The position numbers and the translations under genes are program-made. The notes beneath the pieces are model-generated. The model saw nothing but the letters and a program-made list of their open reading frames with translations, searched no databases and was not told the origin of the DNA. From an uncultured Candidatus Saccharibacteria bacterium (GTDB lineage Bacteria; Patescibacteriota; Saccharimonadia; Saccharimonadales; Saccharimonadaceae): DNA of 64,000 nucleotides. Positions 17,409-26,705 of this stretch are shown one piece after another (positions within the stretch are counted from its first letter, which is position 1; every line of letters starts with the position of its first letter). The stretch spans positions 1 to 64,000 of the forward strand of contig CAMIHP010000001.1 of the NCBI GenBank assembly GCA_946222005.1. Reading direction: 5' to 3'.

Positions 17409-17427
17409 GCTATAGTGTGCGAGGTAT

Positions 17428-17997
17428 CTAGAACTGCACTTGCACTGGGTTCTCGACGCTGGCGCGGTCTTCGACCTCGAAGAACTCGCGAGCCTTGAAG
17501 CCAAGCATGCCAGCCACGATGTTGGCGGGGAACATGGCGATGCGAGTGTTGAGGTCGCGCACACCACCGTTGTAGAAGCGGCGCGCCGCCTGGATCTTGT
17601 CCTCAGTGTCTACCAGCTCTTGCTGCAGCTGGATGAAGTTTTGGTTAGCTTTGAGCTCTGGGTAAGCCTCTGCCACAGCAAACAAGCTCTTCAGAGCGCC
17701 TTCGATCATATTCTCTGCCGCAGCTGTCTCTTGCACGCCTTGAGCATTCATGATGGCGCTGCGAGCCTCTGCCACGTTCTCAAAGACTTCCTTCTCGTGC
17801 GCTGCATAGCCCTTCACAGTGCCCACTAAGTTAGGGATGAGGTCTGTTCGGCGCTTGAGCTGGACAGTGATGTCGCTCCAGGCTTCGTCCACGCGGATCT
17901 TCAGCTTGACCAAGCTGTTATACGTTGCCCACATGAAGATGCCAAACAGAACGAGCAGGCCAATCACGCCGAGCAAAACGATTAATGCTATTGTCAT
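17428..17997 (-). CDS. lemA: LemA family protein
   Basis: 189 residues. One N-terminal transmembrane helix (IALIVLLGVIGLLVLFGIFMW) followed by the helical-bundle LemA domain: YNSLVKLKIRVDEAWSDITVQLKRRTDLIPNL, PELKANQNFIQLQQELVDTEDKIQAARRFYN and the C-terminal FPANIVAGMLGF. Its function is unknown but it is often encoded with HtpX, as here, where it is upstream in the same direction with its own terminator between. Confidence 0.93.
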   Translation of the reverse strand: MTIALIVLLGVIGLLVLFGIFMWATYNSLVKLKIRVDEAWSDITVQLKRRTDLIPNLVGTVKGYAAHEKEVFENVAEARSAIMNAQGVQETAAAENMIEGALKSLFAVAEAYPELKANQNFIQLQQELVDTEDKIQAARRFYNGGVRDLNTRIAMFPANIVAGMLGFKAREFFEVEDRASVENPVQVQF

Positions 17998-18138
17998 AGT
18001 GTCGTTTCTCCTTTTTGGTTATAGCTTTATTATACCAAATTGTGTGGCTTATACTAGCCGCTATGGTAATTCTACAATAAATCTTGGGTTAGTGGCCGGC
18101 ACGAATGCCGCCATACTCACCCTTCTGGCTATGTATAC

Positions 18139-18170
18139 GAAAAAACCACTCTCCTCAAGTGGTCTTCTCT
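18139..18170 (-). terminator. Terminator of tRNA-Leu
   Basis: ACCACT / AGTGGT stem with seven-base loop and a T run on the minus strand, about 14 bases beyond the tRNA CCA end. Confidence 0.75.
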
Positions 18171-18183
18171 GTTATATCATGTC

Positions 18184-18269
18184 TGGTGCGCAAGGCGGGA
18201 ATCGAACCCGCACGGCTTTTGGCCAAGGGATTTTAAGTCCCTCGCGTCTACCAGTTCCGCCACTCGCGC
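18184..18269 (-). tRNA. tRNA-Leu (anticodon UAA)
   Basis: A complete cloverleaf on the minus strand: acceptor GCGCGAG / CTTGCGC, D arm, anticodon stem with loop CTTAAAA (UAA), a long variable arm as expected for leucine, and T arm GGTTCGATTCC. Discriminator A and an encoded CCA. Confidence 0.95.
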
Positions 18270-18324
18270 TTGCAGTCGCACTTTTAGCATAGCAGCCATG
18301 TGCTGCTTGTATTATACTATGTTT

Positions 18325-18915
18325 ATGAAGCAAATTGTACATATTCATGGTGGATCACCTTTTGATTCCTACGAGCGCTATCTCTCCGCGCTGCACACTA
18401 ACCCACTTACTTATGAGAGTCTTTTTCGTAAAACAAAATGGCGCGATTGGCTCGCTGTGACAATGACAGATTTTGATGTGCTCTTACCTACCATGCCCAA
18501 CAAGCAAAACGCGCGGTATTCCGAATGGAAAATCTACTTCGAGAAGTTGCTGCCACTACTTGGTAATGACGTGCAGCTCATTGGCAGTAGCCTTGGGGGA
18601 ATATTCTTGGCAAAGTATTTACACGAGAACCCTCTTAGCACGCCAGTCACTCGACTAATCTTAATTGCTGCTCCATACGATGATGCAACTCACGAAGACT
18701 TGGGCGATTTTATATTACCAAGTGCAACTGGACTCGAAAAGTCCGCCAAAGAAATTCACCTATTGCATAGTAAAGATGACCCTGTCGTGCCGTTCACTGA
18801 GCTAGCAAAGTTTCAGTCTGATCTACCAAGCGCAAAAAGCCATATATTCGTTGACCGAGGCCATTTCCAGCAACCAACCTTCCCTGAGCTAAAAGAATTG
18901 CTAGAGCAAAAATAG
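18325..18915 (+). CDS. RBBP9/YdeN-like alpha/beta hydrolase
   Basis: 196 residues from the ATG that lies six bases after TATACT; an ATG inside that interval would put the start directly at the -10 box and is unlikely. VHIHGGSPFDSYERY at the N-terminus, the nucleophile elbow LIGSSLGGIFLAKYL with serine about residue 94, the acid in HSKDDPVVPF and a C-terminal histidine in RGHFQQPTFPEL form the expected Ser-Asp-His set. Substrate unknown. It lies between two tRNA genes on the other strand. Confidence 0.85.
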   Translation: MKQIVHIHGGSPFDSYERYLSALHTNPLTYESLFRKTKWRDWLAVTMTDFDVLLPTMPNKQNARYSEWKIYFEKLLPLLGNDVQLIGSSLGGIFLAKYLHENPLSTPVTRLILIAAPYDDATHEDLGDFILPSATGLEKSAKEIHLLHSKDDPVVPFTELAKFQSDLPSAKSHIFVDRGHFQQPTFPELKELLEQK

Positions 18916-18936
18916 CTCCATCGAGAGAGCTATTTA
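18909..18936. terminator. Bidirectional terminator
   Basis: AATAGCTC / GAGCTATT stem between the hydrolase stop (plus) and the tRNA-Cys end (minus), with a T run on the minus-strand side. Confidence 0.75.
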
Positions 18937-18946
18937 TCAACAATTG

Positions 18947-19020
18947 TGGAGGCACGTACGAGAGTCGAACTCGTCTAAAAGGTTTTGCAGACCTCTGCGT
19001 AACCGCTCCGCCAACGCGCC
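18947..19020 (-). tRNA. tRNA-Cys (anticodon GCA)
   Basis: Cloverleaf on the minus strand: acceptor GGCGCGT / ACGTGCC, anticodon loop CTGCAAA (GCA), T arm with GTTCGACTC, discriminator U and encoded CCA. Confidence 0.95.
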
Positions 19021-19039
19021 ACACCCCTATTATACCAAA

Positions 19040-20857
19040 CTATATCTGTTCTTTGAACATCTCGTAGAATGCGCCACGCTGTGCCATGAGTGCGGCGGCA
19101 GTGCCATGCTCAACAATGCGGCCGTGGGCGATAACGTAGATAGCATCCGCCTTCTTAACAGTGCTATAGCGGTGGCTAATGGTGATGATAGTCTTGCCCT
19201 GCTTGGCAAAGAGGCGGCGAAAGATGCGCGCTTCGGCGGCGGCGTCAATGGCGCTGGTGGGTTCGTCGAGGATGATGATGGGCGCATTGCGATACAAGTT
19301 GCGCGCCAAAGCCAAGCGTTGCCACTGCCCACCAGATAGGTCGACCCCTGTTTCGTGGTCATTCGCCTCCATCCATTTGCTGATATAGCTGTCCCCACCA
19401 TGAGGGAGTTTGCGGACAAAATCGGCTGCCTCGGCCTGGCGCAGTGCAGCATCGCGGCGTGCTGCATCCACTGGCTGCGAGACATCGCCATACCAGACAT
19501 TCTCGTGCGCCGTGGCGAAGTCATAGCGGATGAACTCCTGCCCCAATACGGCCAATTGCCGATGCCAGGCTGCTGGATTGATATGGCGGAGATCGTGCCC
19601 ATCAACGGTAATACTGCCCTTGGTAGGCTGGTAGAGACCAGTGAGCAACCGAGCGAGCGTGCTCTTGCCAGCGCCATTTTCGCCCACAATGGCAATGTGC
19701 TGACCACGGCGAATAGTGAAAGAAATATCACGCAGCACCGCTGTCTGCGTGCCTGGATAGCAAAACGACACCCGCTGCACCGCTATCGCATCACGCAGCG
19801 TTACCTCATCAATGGTGGCTGCCTGGCTCATGGTAGGCAGCGCCATAAACTGCTGGTAGTCTGTCATGGTGGCGAGGTCTTCGTCAATCATATTATATGT
19901 ATTGATCACGTTATCCATCCCACTCATCACTCGCCCTACCATTTGCTGCACGAGCACAAATTGCCCAATCGGCTGGCGGTGTGCCACGATCTCCAGCACC
20001 ACCCAAGCAAGCGCCACTACCTCCGCTGCCGCCTGGATAATCTCTCCGCCCAGGCGCTGCCCCATAAAGCGGCGCTCGTAGCCAAGCACCCGCAGCCGAT
20101 CTTTATCCCGCAGTGCTGCTCGCTCACCAAGCAGATGGCGAATCACTCCATAGAGGCGTAGCTCGGCAATGAAATTCGGCCGGCTAAGGATATGCTCGAT
20201 CCACGCCATGCGCCGCCGCACACCCACCTGCTCACGCCAGTGGCCAGCCTGCAAACGCGACAGCCGCACCTGCACCACACTACTTGGCACGAGCGCCACA
20301 AGCACGAGCAACCCCAGCCACCAGCTCACCATCACCACCATCCACAGGCTCGTTGCCAGCGACACCAGCGCCGTCAGCATTCGCACCAGTTGGATAAAGA
20401 GGTACGAAAATGACTGGACGAAGCGCTGCGCTTTATCAAACATATCAATGGTCGCAGGGTCATCGTAGCGCCAAAAATCCAGCGCATGGAGGCGAGCATA
20501 CATGTGGTCGCTCATGGCAGCCTCGATGCGATAGCGCGACACTTGGTCATAATACCCTTGCACCACCGACCACACACTCGCCACAACGCCCAGCACTACA
20601 GTCATCACTACATAGATGAGGAGCTGCTGCGGCTGCCCACCCGTTGCATATACCTCGGCCAAAGCCGTTGTCGCAAGAGCGGCGTAGTATGCCGTGGCCA
20701 GTGGCAGTACCGCCGACAGCACCGCTCCCACCGCTTGGACTGCAATCGTCAGCGGTGCCTCCCGCCAAATAATCCGCACCACCAGCCACAACCCCGCCAA
20801 GCGCTGACGTAATGAGGAGGTAGGCATGGTGGTAGGTAGTTTAGTCATGATATTCAA
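19040..20857 (-). CDS. ABC exporter half-transporter (fused permease and ATPase)
   Basis: 605 residues. A six-helix transmembrane domain (about 20-320) precedes a nucleotide-binding domain with Walker A GENGAGKST, Q-loop (AVLGQEFIRYDF), signature DLSGGQWQRLALARN, Walker B IIILDEPTSAID and the switch histidine in ITISHR. It likely works as a homodimer. In the EngA-like branch of uncharacterised exporters, substrate cannot be told. No ribosome-binding site is obvious; a second ATG nine bases in (MTKLPT) is an alternative start. Confidence 0.92.
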   Translation of the reverse strand: MNIMTKLPTTMPTSSLRQRLAGLWLVVRIIWREAPLTIAVQAVGAVLSAVLPLATAYYAALATTALAEVYATGGQPQQLLIYVVMTVVLGVVASVWSVVQGYYDQVSRYRIEAAMSDHMYARLHALDFWRYDDPATIDMFDKAQRFVQSFSYLFIQLVRMLTALVSLATSLWMVVMVSWWLGLLVLVALVPSSVVQVRLSRLQAGHWREQVGVRRRMAWIEHILSRPNFIAELRLYGVIRHLLGERAALRDKDRLRVLGYERRFMGQRLGGEIIQAAAEVVALAWVVLEIVAHRQPIGQFVLVQQMVGRVMSGMDNVINTYNMIDEDLATMTDYQQFMALPTMSQAATIDEVTLRDAIAVQRVSFCYPGTQTAVLRDISFTIRRGQHIAIVGENGAGKSTLARLLTGLYQPTKGSITVDGHDLRHINPAAWHRQLAVLGQEFIRYDFATAHENVWYGDVSQPVDAARRDAALRQAEAADFVRKLPHGGDSYISKWMEANDHETGVDLSGGQWQRLALARNLYRNAPIIILDEPTSAIDAAAEARIFRRLFAKQGKTIITISHRYSTVKKADAIYVIAHGRIVEHGTAAALMAQRGAFYEMFKEQI

Positions 20858-21007
20858 TTATCGTGCAGGCTTATAGCCCCATTGTAGCAATTGTCGCTCT
20901 GTACTTTCTGCTTGTTTCGTAGCTGGTCTCTCAACATTTTTAGTGAGAACGCTGTGCTAGCGCAAGGGGTGAGGATGGCTATAGAAACTCAAGTATTACC
21001 AGCCACC

Positions 21008-21049
21008 AAGCTCGAGTGGCGTCTCACTACTGATGCGCCACTCGAGCTT
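21008..21049 (-). terminator. Perfect 14-bp inverted repeat after ileS
   Basis: AAGCTCGAGTGGCG and its exact complement separated by 14 bases, between the ileS stop and the ABC gene. It has no T run directly after it on the minus strand, so it may be a terminator of weak type or an RNA-stabilising hairpin. Confidence 0.5.
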
Positions 21050-21070
21050 AGCATGTTATTCCTTGTAGTC

Positions 21071-24000
21071 CTATGCTTTGGCGAGGCTAATCTGCAGCTC
21101 AGCGCCATCTACTGTAGCCGTCGTTTGGTAGAGTACATCGCCTGGCTGCTTCATTGTCGCTAGTGTCTCGCTCGCGATTGTGTCTGCATACTCAGTGAGG
21201 GCTTGACGCAGCTGCGCGGCTGCGTCACTAGCTGGTTGCGCCTGGCCTGGCGCCGCTGGCTGGCTGGCAGGCTCAGCCCCGACCGCGAGGTGCAGCATAA
21301 TCCGATCATCCACCTGCAGCCCCGCCTTCTTGCGCGCACTCTGGACGTGGCGAATGACTTCACGCATCAAGCCTTCGCGTTTGAGCTCGGGCGTCACGTG
21401 CTTACTGATTTCGATCCAGCTCTCTGGCTTGACCAAGCCCTCAGTCACGTCATAATCAGCCAGATGCTCGTCTCGATTCTCAACCCAGCGAATTTCCTTG
21501 ACATTGAGCTCCTCGGCCATGATCTGCTCGTAGTACTCAGCCAGCTTTGCACCCGCATATGCCGCAGATTGCAGCGGCTGGCGAACCTTGATCGATGCTT
21601 GGTGCTCATCCTGCTTCATGCGCAAGCTCAGACCGGTGTTGATCAGCTCACGCGTGCGAGCCATATCAGCCAGCACCTGCTCATTCACCTCACCAGCTGG
21701 CAGCCAATCCTTGAGGTGGATCGACTCGTTATCACCCGTTAGGTTATGATACAACTCCTCAGCCAAGAACGGCGTAAACGGTGCCAGCAGGTGGCTCAGG
21801 CGCACCAGCACATAGTGCAGCGTGCGGTAGGCGTCGCTCTTGTCGCCATCATCTTCCGACTTCCAGAAGCGGCGGCGGCTGCGGCGGACGTACCAGTTGC
21901 TGGCGTCATCCAGGAACGGCAAAATTGGGCTGAGTGCATCAGGGATATTGTAGGCATCCATCTGCTTCTCAACCTCCGCCACCAGCTCGTGCAAGCGGCT
22001 AATGATCCAGATATCGAGGGGGTTAGTCACAGAGCCAATCGTCGCTTCATCTTCCGAAACATCTGCACGCGCCCGAGAATTGAGGTTATCAACATCAGGC
22101 AGATACGAGGACTGTTTGAGCGCAGCGAGTTCCGCAGTATCACCTGTGGTTGATGAGCGAGATTCCTGGTGCGCGGAAGCCGTTTCGGTGGATGATAGGG
22201 ACGTACAAACCGGCTGGCCACTCAGCGGATCCACCAGCTCACCATCAAACTCCCAGCCATCGACTTCCGCATACATCGTAAAGAAATCATACATATTCCA
22301 AATCATCGCCAGCTTGCGCGCCACATCACCCACATCCTTATCGTGCAGGGCAAAGTCCTCGCCGTTAAGTAGCGGGCTACTCAGCAGTAGGAAGCGCAAA
22401 CTATCCGCACTAAACTTATCCATCAGCTCGTTCGGGTCGGTAAAGTTACCGAGGGATTTACTCATCTTGCGGCCGTCATTACCCGCCACCACACCGGTGG
22501 TGATGACGTTACTGTAGGCATTTTTGTGCTGCGCGCCGGCCTCGCCAAAGGCACCGATCTCGGCCAAGGCAGCGTTGACAGCGTGCACGTAGTAGAACCA
22601 CGCTCGCACCTGGCCAATGTACTCAACGATGAAGTCCGCTGGGTAATTCTGCTCAAACTTGGCCTGATTTTCAAACGGATAATGCAGCTGCGCAAACGGC
22701 ATGCTACCGCTCTCGAACCAGCAGTCCAGCACCTTATCAATACGCGTAAATGTCTCGCCGTCAATCGTAAAGGTGATGTCATCTACCCACGGGCGGTGGT
22801 AATCATCTAGCGCCACGCCGCTCAGCTCCTTGAGCTCCGCGTACGAGCCAACCACCCTCACCGTACCGCGGTCGCCCTTCCACACCGGCATCGCCGTCGC
22901 CCAGAAGCGGTCGCGGCTCAGGTTCCAGTCTGGTGCTTGCTCGATATTTTTGGCAAAACGGCCGTGCTTCAGATGATGTGGGAACCAATTAATATGCTCG
23001 TTCTCATCCAGCATCAGCGGCTTCTGCCCCTGGATGGCGAAGAACCAGCTGGGGATGGCCCGGTACATGATGCGCTGCTTGCTCCTCGGGTTGAACGGAT
23101 ATTCGTGGCGAATGTACTCGATCTTCCACACCGCGCTCTTTTCCTTCAGGTCTTTGGCGATGAATTTGTTATTGTCCCAGACTTCTAGGCCTTTATATAG
23201 GCTATCAATGTAATAACCGTTGTCGTCAATCACGTGGAACGGCGCGATGCCGTTGGCTTTACCAAGCTCGAAGTCATCCTCACCATAGGCTGGCGCGATG
23301 TGGACGATGCCCGTACCCGACTCGTGCGACACGAAATCCGCCGCGTAGATGGCGTGAATCTTGTCATTCTCTGGCCAATTCGAGCCCGTATCGAGCGGCT
23401 GGTAGGTTTTACCCACCAATTCGCTGCCGGGGAATTTCCGCAGCACGTCGTAATCCAGTGGCTGGTGTTTTTCGTCCTGCAGCGTGCGCTCGAGGGCTTC
23501 TTCGGCAAGGATGAGCTTTTCGCCGCCTACCAGCACTTCGCAGTACATCATATCTGGATTGACGGCCAGCATCAGGTTGGCCGGTAGCGTCCATGGCGTG
23601 GTGGTCCAGGCAAGGATCGAGTAATCACTATCGACCAGTTTAAACTTCACATACACACTCGGGTCGGTCACTGTCTGGTAGGCGTCGTTGTCCATGGTCA
23701 CCTCGGCCTTGCTGACAGGGGTAGCAAACTTAGTGTCGTACATCAGCACCTTTTCGCCTTCGTAGATTTTGCCAGCCTCATACAGCTGCTTAAAGGCCCA
23801 CCAGACGCTCTCCATAAAGTCCTTGTCCATGGTGCGGTAGGCACCCGTAAAGTCTACCCAGCGACCGATACGATCAATCACGCCCTGCCACGTCTCGCTA
23901 TTCGCCACCATGCTTTCGCGCGCCTTGGTGATGTATTTTTCCAGGCTGATGGTCGGCAGTGGCTGACCGTCTTTATCCAGTGGCGCTGGCTGGCCCGGGC

Positions 24001-24331
24001 ACGTCACAATCTGCCGCCGATCCACAATATTCATCTGCTTTTCGACAAAATTCTCTGCCGGCAGCCCATGGCAGTCCCACCCCCAGCGGCGCTCTACACG
24101 CTTGCCTTTCATTGTCCAGTAGCGCGGCACCGCATCCTTGACGATGCTGCTGAGTAGCGTACCATGATGCGGCACACCAGTGATAAACGGCGGCCCGTCA
24201 TAAAAGACGTAGGCATTATCCGCTGGCCGCCGCGCCACCGACTTCTGGAACGTCTGGTCGTCCTTCCAGCGCTGCACCCAGTCCTTCTCATATTCTGCCG
24301 CTCGGCGACGTGTGCCATGTGTGAATTTCAT
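21071..24331 (-). CDS. ileS: Isoleucyl-tRNA synthetase
   Basis: 1086 residues from the ATG after AAGGAGGAAACC. Class Ia synthetase: the HIGH motif appears as PHHGTLLSS, GWDCHGLPAENFVE follows, an editing domain sits in the middle (TTPWTLPANLM), and KMSKS is DGRKMSKSLGNF. The C-terminal tRNA-binding part includes DASNWYVRRSRRRFWKSEDDG. The type resembles the eukaryote-like, mupirocin-resistant branch. A low-complexity Ser/Thr/Glu insertion (around residue 740) lies before the anticodon domain. It follows the T-box operon by 109 bases. Confidence 0.97.
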   Translation of the reverse strand: MKFTHGTRRRAAEYEKDWVQRWKDDQTFQKSVARRPADNAYVFYDGPPFITGVPHHGTLLSSIVKDAVPRYWTMKGKRVERRWGWDCHGLPAENFVEKQMNIVDRRQIVTCPGQPAPLDKDGQPLPTISLEKYITKARESMVANSETWQGVIDRIGRWVDFTGAYRTMDKDFMESVWWAFKQLYEAGKIYEGEKVLMYDTKFATPVSKAEVTMDNDAYQTVTDPSVYVKFKLVDSDYSILAWTTTPWTLPANLMLAVNPDMMYCEVLVGGEKLILAEEALERTLQDEKHQPLDYDVLRKFPGSELVGKTYQPLDTGSNWPENDKIHAIYAADFVSHESGTGIVHIAPAYGEDDFELGKANGIAPFHVIDDNGYYIDSLYKGLEVWDNNKFIAKDLKEKSAVWKIEYIRHEYPFNPRSKQRIMYRAIPSWFFAIQGQKPLMLDENEHINWFPHHLKHGRFAKNIEQAPDWNLSRDRFWATAMPVWKGDRGTVRVVGSYAELKELSGVALDDYHRPWVDDITFTIDGETFTRIDKVLDCWFESGSMPFAQLHYPFENQAKFEQNYPADFIVEYIGQVRAWFYYVHAVNAALAEIGAFGEAGAQHKNAYSNVITTGVVAGNDGRKMSKSLGNFTDPNELMDKFSADSLRFLLLSSPLLNGEDFALHDKDVGDVARKLAMIWNMYDFFTMYAEVDGWEFDGELVDPLSGQPVCTSLSSTETASAHQESRSSTTGDTAELAALKQSSYLPDVDNLNSRARADVSEDEATIGSVTNPLDIWIISRLHELVAEVEKQMDAYNIPDALSPILPFLDDASNWYVRRSRRRFWKSEDDGDKSDAYRTLHYVLVRLSHLLAPFTPFLAEELYHNLTGDNESIHLKDWLPAGEVNEQVLADMARTRELINTGLSLRMKQDEHQASIKVRQPLQSAAYAGAKLAEYYEQIMAEELNVKEIRWVENRDEHLADYDVTEGLVKPESWIEISKHVTPELKREGLMREVIRHVQSARKKAGLQVDDRIMLHLAVGAEPASQPAAPGQAQPASDAAAQLRQALTEYADTIASETLATMKQPGDVLYQTTATVDGAELQISLAKA

Positions 24332-24440
24332 TGGTTTCCTCCTTGATTTGTTATCAATTGTGTCGTACAATGTAGGTATTCAATAGTGAAAATCCCTCGC
24401 TGTGGTTCTGTCCCTGCGGGGTCTTTTCATATTATATTAT

Positions 24441-24947
24441 TCATCGACGCCTCACCTTTCCACGTATCTCCTTCATAAAGGTTATATTACTGCCAGACGC
24501 CTTCCGCAGCAGACGTGATGCATATTTTCTATTCGGTACAATAACATGCTCAAACGCGCCTTTTTCCTGTAAAATTTTTACAAGCGGCACAAAATCACCA
24601 TCGCCCGTCACGATCACCGCTTTGTTATACTCCCCTTCGCGCCGCCAACATTTAACAATAAGCTCTGCATCGACATTGCCCTTAACTTCACCTGTCGCTC
24701 GCATAATAACCGGCTTGAATATCAAAACATAGCCAGACTCTTCTAGGAGCGAATACAAGCTTTGATACTGAGACATATATCCAATAAAAATGAATGCCTT
24801 TTCAACGTGATATTTATCACGCAAGTAAACACGGAATTTACGCCAATCAAGTGACCAGCCATCACTCTGAACACCCTTATAAATGTTTTGAGCATCAATA
24901 AAAGCGTGTGTTACATAGCTATCTTGGCACTGCACATCTTTTATCAT
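24441..24947 (-). CDS. NYN domain (LabA/DUF88-like) protein
   Basis: 168 residues. A PIN-like nuclease fold with the acidic set THAFIDAQNIY, KGNVDAELIVKC and AVIVTGDGDFVPLVK. NYN proteins cleave RNA or bind it; LabA-type members occur in many CPR genomes. The start is ATG with GGAG seven bases upstream and overlaps the stop of the preceding gene as ATGA. Last gene of the eight-gene operon, 109 bases before ileS. Confidence 0.85.
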   Translation of the reverse strand: MIKDVQCQDSYVTHAFIDAQNIYKGVQSDGWSLDWRKFRVYLRDKYHVEKAFIFIGYMSQYQSLYSLLEESGYVLIFKPVIMRATGEVKGNVDAELIVKCWRREGEYNKAVIVTGDGDFVPLVKILQEKGAFEHVIVPNRKYASRLLRKASGSNITFMKEIRGKVRRR

Positions 24948-25348
24948 CTTATCTCCTCTCTGTTTCGTACCCACATCACTTCTTTGACTCGCCCCTTCAG
25001 TAACTCATACCGTCGGCGGGTGTCGGCGTGTCTCAGAATCCGCTGGCGGCTGCGCGCAGTAGAGGTATCGTAATTAATCGCCACCGTGCCAAACTGCGCG
25101 GCCGTGCTATCCACTACCTGATCATCAATGCGGTTGAAATAATGCGGCGTGCCCGCCACCACGCAGCGGCAAATCTTACCACCACAGTAATCCTGTAGCA
25201 CTAGAGCCGAGACAGCACACTGCCCGCTGCTTGGGTTACTCGGCGACCAATCATCACAGTAGGATGTCTCACCCGACCAGTTGGTTGAGAGAGCGTTACA
25301 GATTTTTACGACAGAGCTCGCGCGTTGCTGCTTCATATCATTACTCAT
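24944..25348 (-). CDS. YunG-like protein
   Basis: 134 residues. WSPSNPSSGQCAVSALVLQDYCGG with HYFNRIDDQVVDSTAAQF and RYELLKGRV match the small YunG family, whose conserved Cys and His suggest a papain-like fold; no function is established. The gene overlaps both neighbours by four bases (ATGA), implying translational coupling. Confidence 0.75.
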   Translation of the reverse strand: MSNDMKQQRASSVVKICNALSTNWSGETSYCDDWSPSNPSSGQCAVSALVLQDYCGGKICRCVVAGTPHYFNRIDDQVVDSTAAQFGTVAINYDTSTARSRQRILRHADTRRRYELLKGRVKEVMWVRNREEIR

Positions 25349-26133
25349 AGTTTCCTCATCGCCTCCACTATCTCCTCATGAACAATTCCATTGCTTAGTA
25401 CCGCTCCGCAAATATCCTGATCATACCGCTGCTCCCGGCCGAAAAGGTCAGTCACCTTGCCGCCAGCTTCCTCAACGATAACTTTTGCCGCTGCAACATC
25501 AACATTCTTGCCCTTCGTGCCAGCAAAGACCGATGCGACAAATTCACCACGCGCCACCAATGCTGCTGCATGCGTCGTGCTGCACGGCGACATCACATAG
25601 ACACCCTTTTCGCAAGCAATATCATGGACAACCTGCATTACATCCCACTGGGCACTCGACCACCAATCAACATTCATCTCCACACGATCGTCAAGGCTAT
25701 TCTGGCTAACATGAATTGGCTGATTGTTCAGATATGCACCATAGTCGCGCACCGCCCAATACAAATGGTCACTAAACGGCGCATAAATCACACCGACTTC
25801 CGGTTGGCCATCGATCACTAATGCCAAAGAAAACACTGATACCGGTAGCTCCATTGCGAAGGGCGCCGTACCGTCGATCGGGTCACATACCCACACATAG
25901 TCCGAGCCACGGCGAGCACTCGCTTCTTCTCCATCAATATCGTGGGTTGGATACTGCTCTGTCACGCGTCGGATAACAAGCTGGTTGATTTCCTCATCGG
26001 CGATAGTCACAATTGTGTTGTCTGCTTTGAGGTGAGCATCTGGCTTTTTGCCAAAATATTTTCGCATAATATCACCCGCTTCGTGTGCCACACTTTTTGC
26101 AAAATCAAGCCATTCTTGCTGTTGATCAGTCAT
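25345..26133 (-). CDS. Inositol monophosphatase family phosphatase
   Basis: 262 residues from the ATG with GGAG seven bases upstream. The metal-binding signature YVWVCDPIDGTAPF, an upstream GEE (DIDGEEAS) and the C-terminal NVDVAAAKVIVEEAGGKVTD (WDxAAG region) are typical Mg2+/Li+-sensitive phosphatase motifs. Members act on inositol phosphate, PAP (CysQ) or NADP. Which substrate is used cannot be told; the operon context with nucleotide and RNA enzymes would fit PAP. Confidence 0.9.
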   Translation of the reverse strand: MTDQQQEWLDFAKSVAHEAGDIMRKYFGKKPDAHLKADNTIVTIADEEINQLVIRRVTEQYPTHDIDGEEASARRGSDYVWVCDPIDGTAPFAMELPVSVFSLALVIDGQPEVGVIYAPFSDHLYWAVRDYGAYLNNQPIHVSQNSLDDRVEMNVDWWSSAQWDVMQVVHDIACEKGVYVMSPCSTTHAAALVARGEFVASVFAGTKGKNVDVAAAKVIVEEAGGKVTDLFGREQRYDQDICGAVLSNGIVHEEIVEAMRKL

Positions 26134-26156
26134 ATCTTTCTCCATGAGTAATGTAC

Positions 26157-26705
26157 TTATGCTATTGCCTCTGTATCATACACCCACCCGGGCTGCCATG
26201 AGCCAACTTCGCGCCAGTTGGTTGCGATTGCCTCTGGCCAGGTCTTACCACCAAGAATAACGTCCAGCGCAAGCTGCGGTGCTTCGTGCGCCACGATGGC
26301 AATGTGCTTGCCAGCATAGTCGCGCTGCAGCATCGCCACAAAGTCACGCATACGCGCCTCTACATCGCGGTAGCTCTCGCCGTGTGGAAATGGTGTATCA
26401 ACAAAGGAAAGCAGACTAGCCTTAAAGGCCCCATCCGTGCCATTATTATCACCATAATTTGCTTCGCGCAGCCGTTTATCAATAACAATCTGATGCGTTG
26501 CACCAAAGGCAAGCCGAGCTGAGTCGATCGCTCGGCCAAGATCCGAGCAAAATACTACAGTAAAGCTGGTATCGGCCGCTTGCTCTGATAGTGCCCGCGC
26601 TTGCTGAACCCCCACTGCTGACAGCTCACCAGGTAACCAGCCAGTCGCCTTGCCAGTTTCATTATCCGTCGTCGTACCATGGACGAAATAAGTTATTTTT
26701 GTCAT
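26157..26705 (-). CDS. Histidine phosphatase family protein with altered RHG motif
   Basis: 182 residues, phosphoglycerate-mutase-like fold. The catalytic motif is YFVHGTTTDNE instead of LxRHGET: the histidine is kept but the arginine before it is valine. The second histidine is in IAIVAHEAPQLAL, and SDLGRAIDSA and GESYRDVEARM supply further conserved residues. It may have shifted substrate or reduced activity. It overlaps the next gene by four bases. Confidence 0.8.
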   Translation of the reverse strand: MTKITYFVHGTTTDNETGKATGWLPGELSAVGVQQARALSEQAADTSFTVVFCSDLGRAIDSARLAFGATHQIVIDKRLREANYGDNNGTDGAFKASLLSFVDTPFPHGESYRDVEARMRDFVAMLQRDYAGKHIAIVAHEAPQLALDVILGGKTWPEAIATNWREVGSWQPGWVYDTEAIA

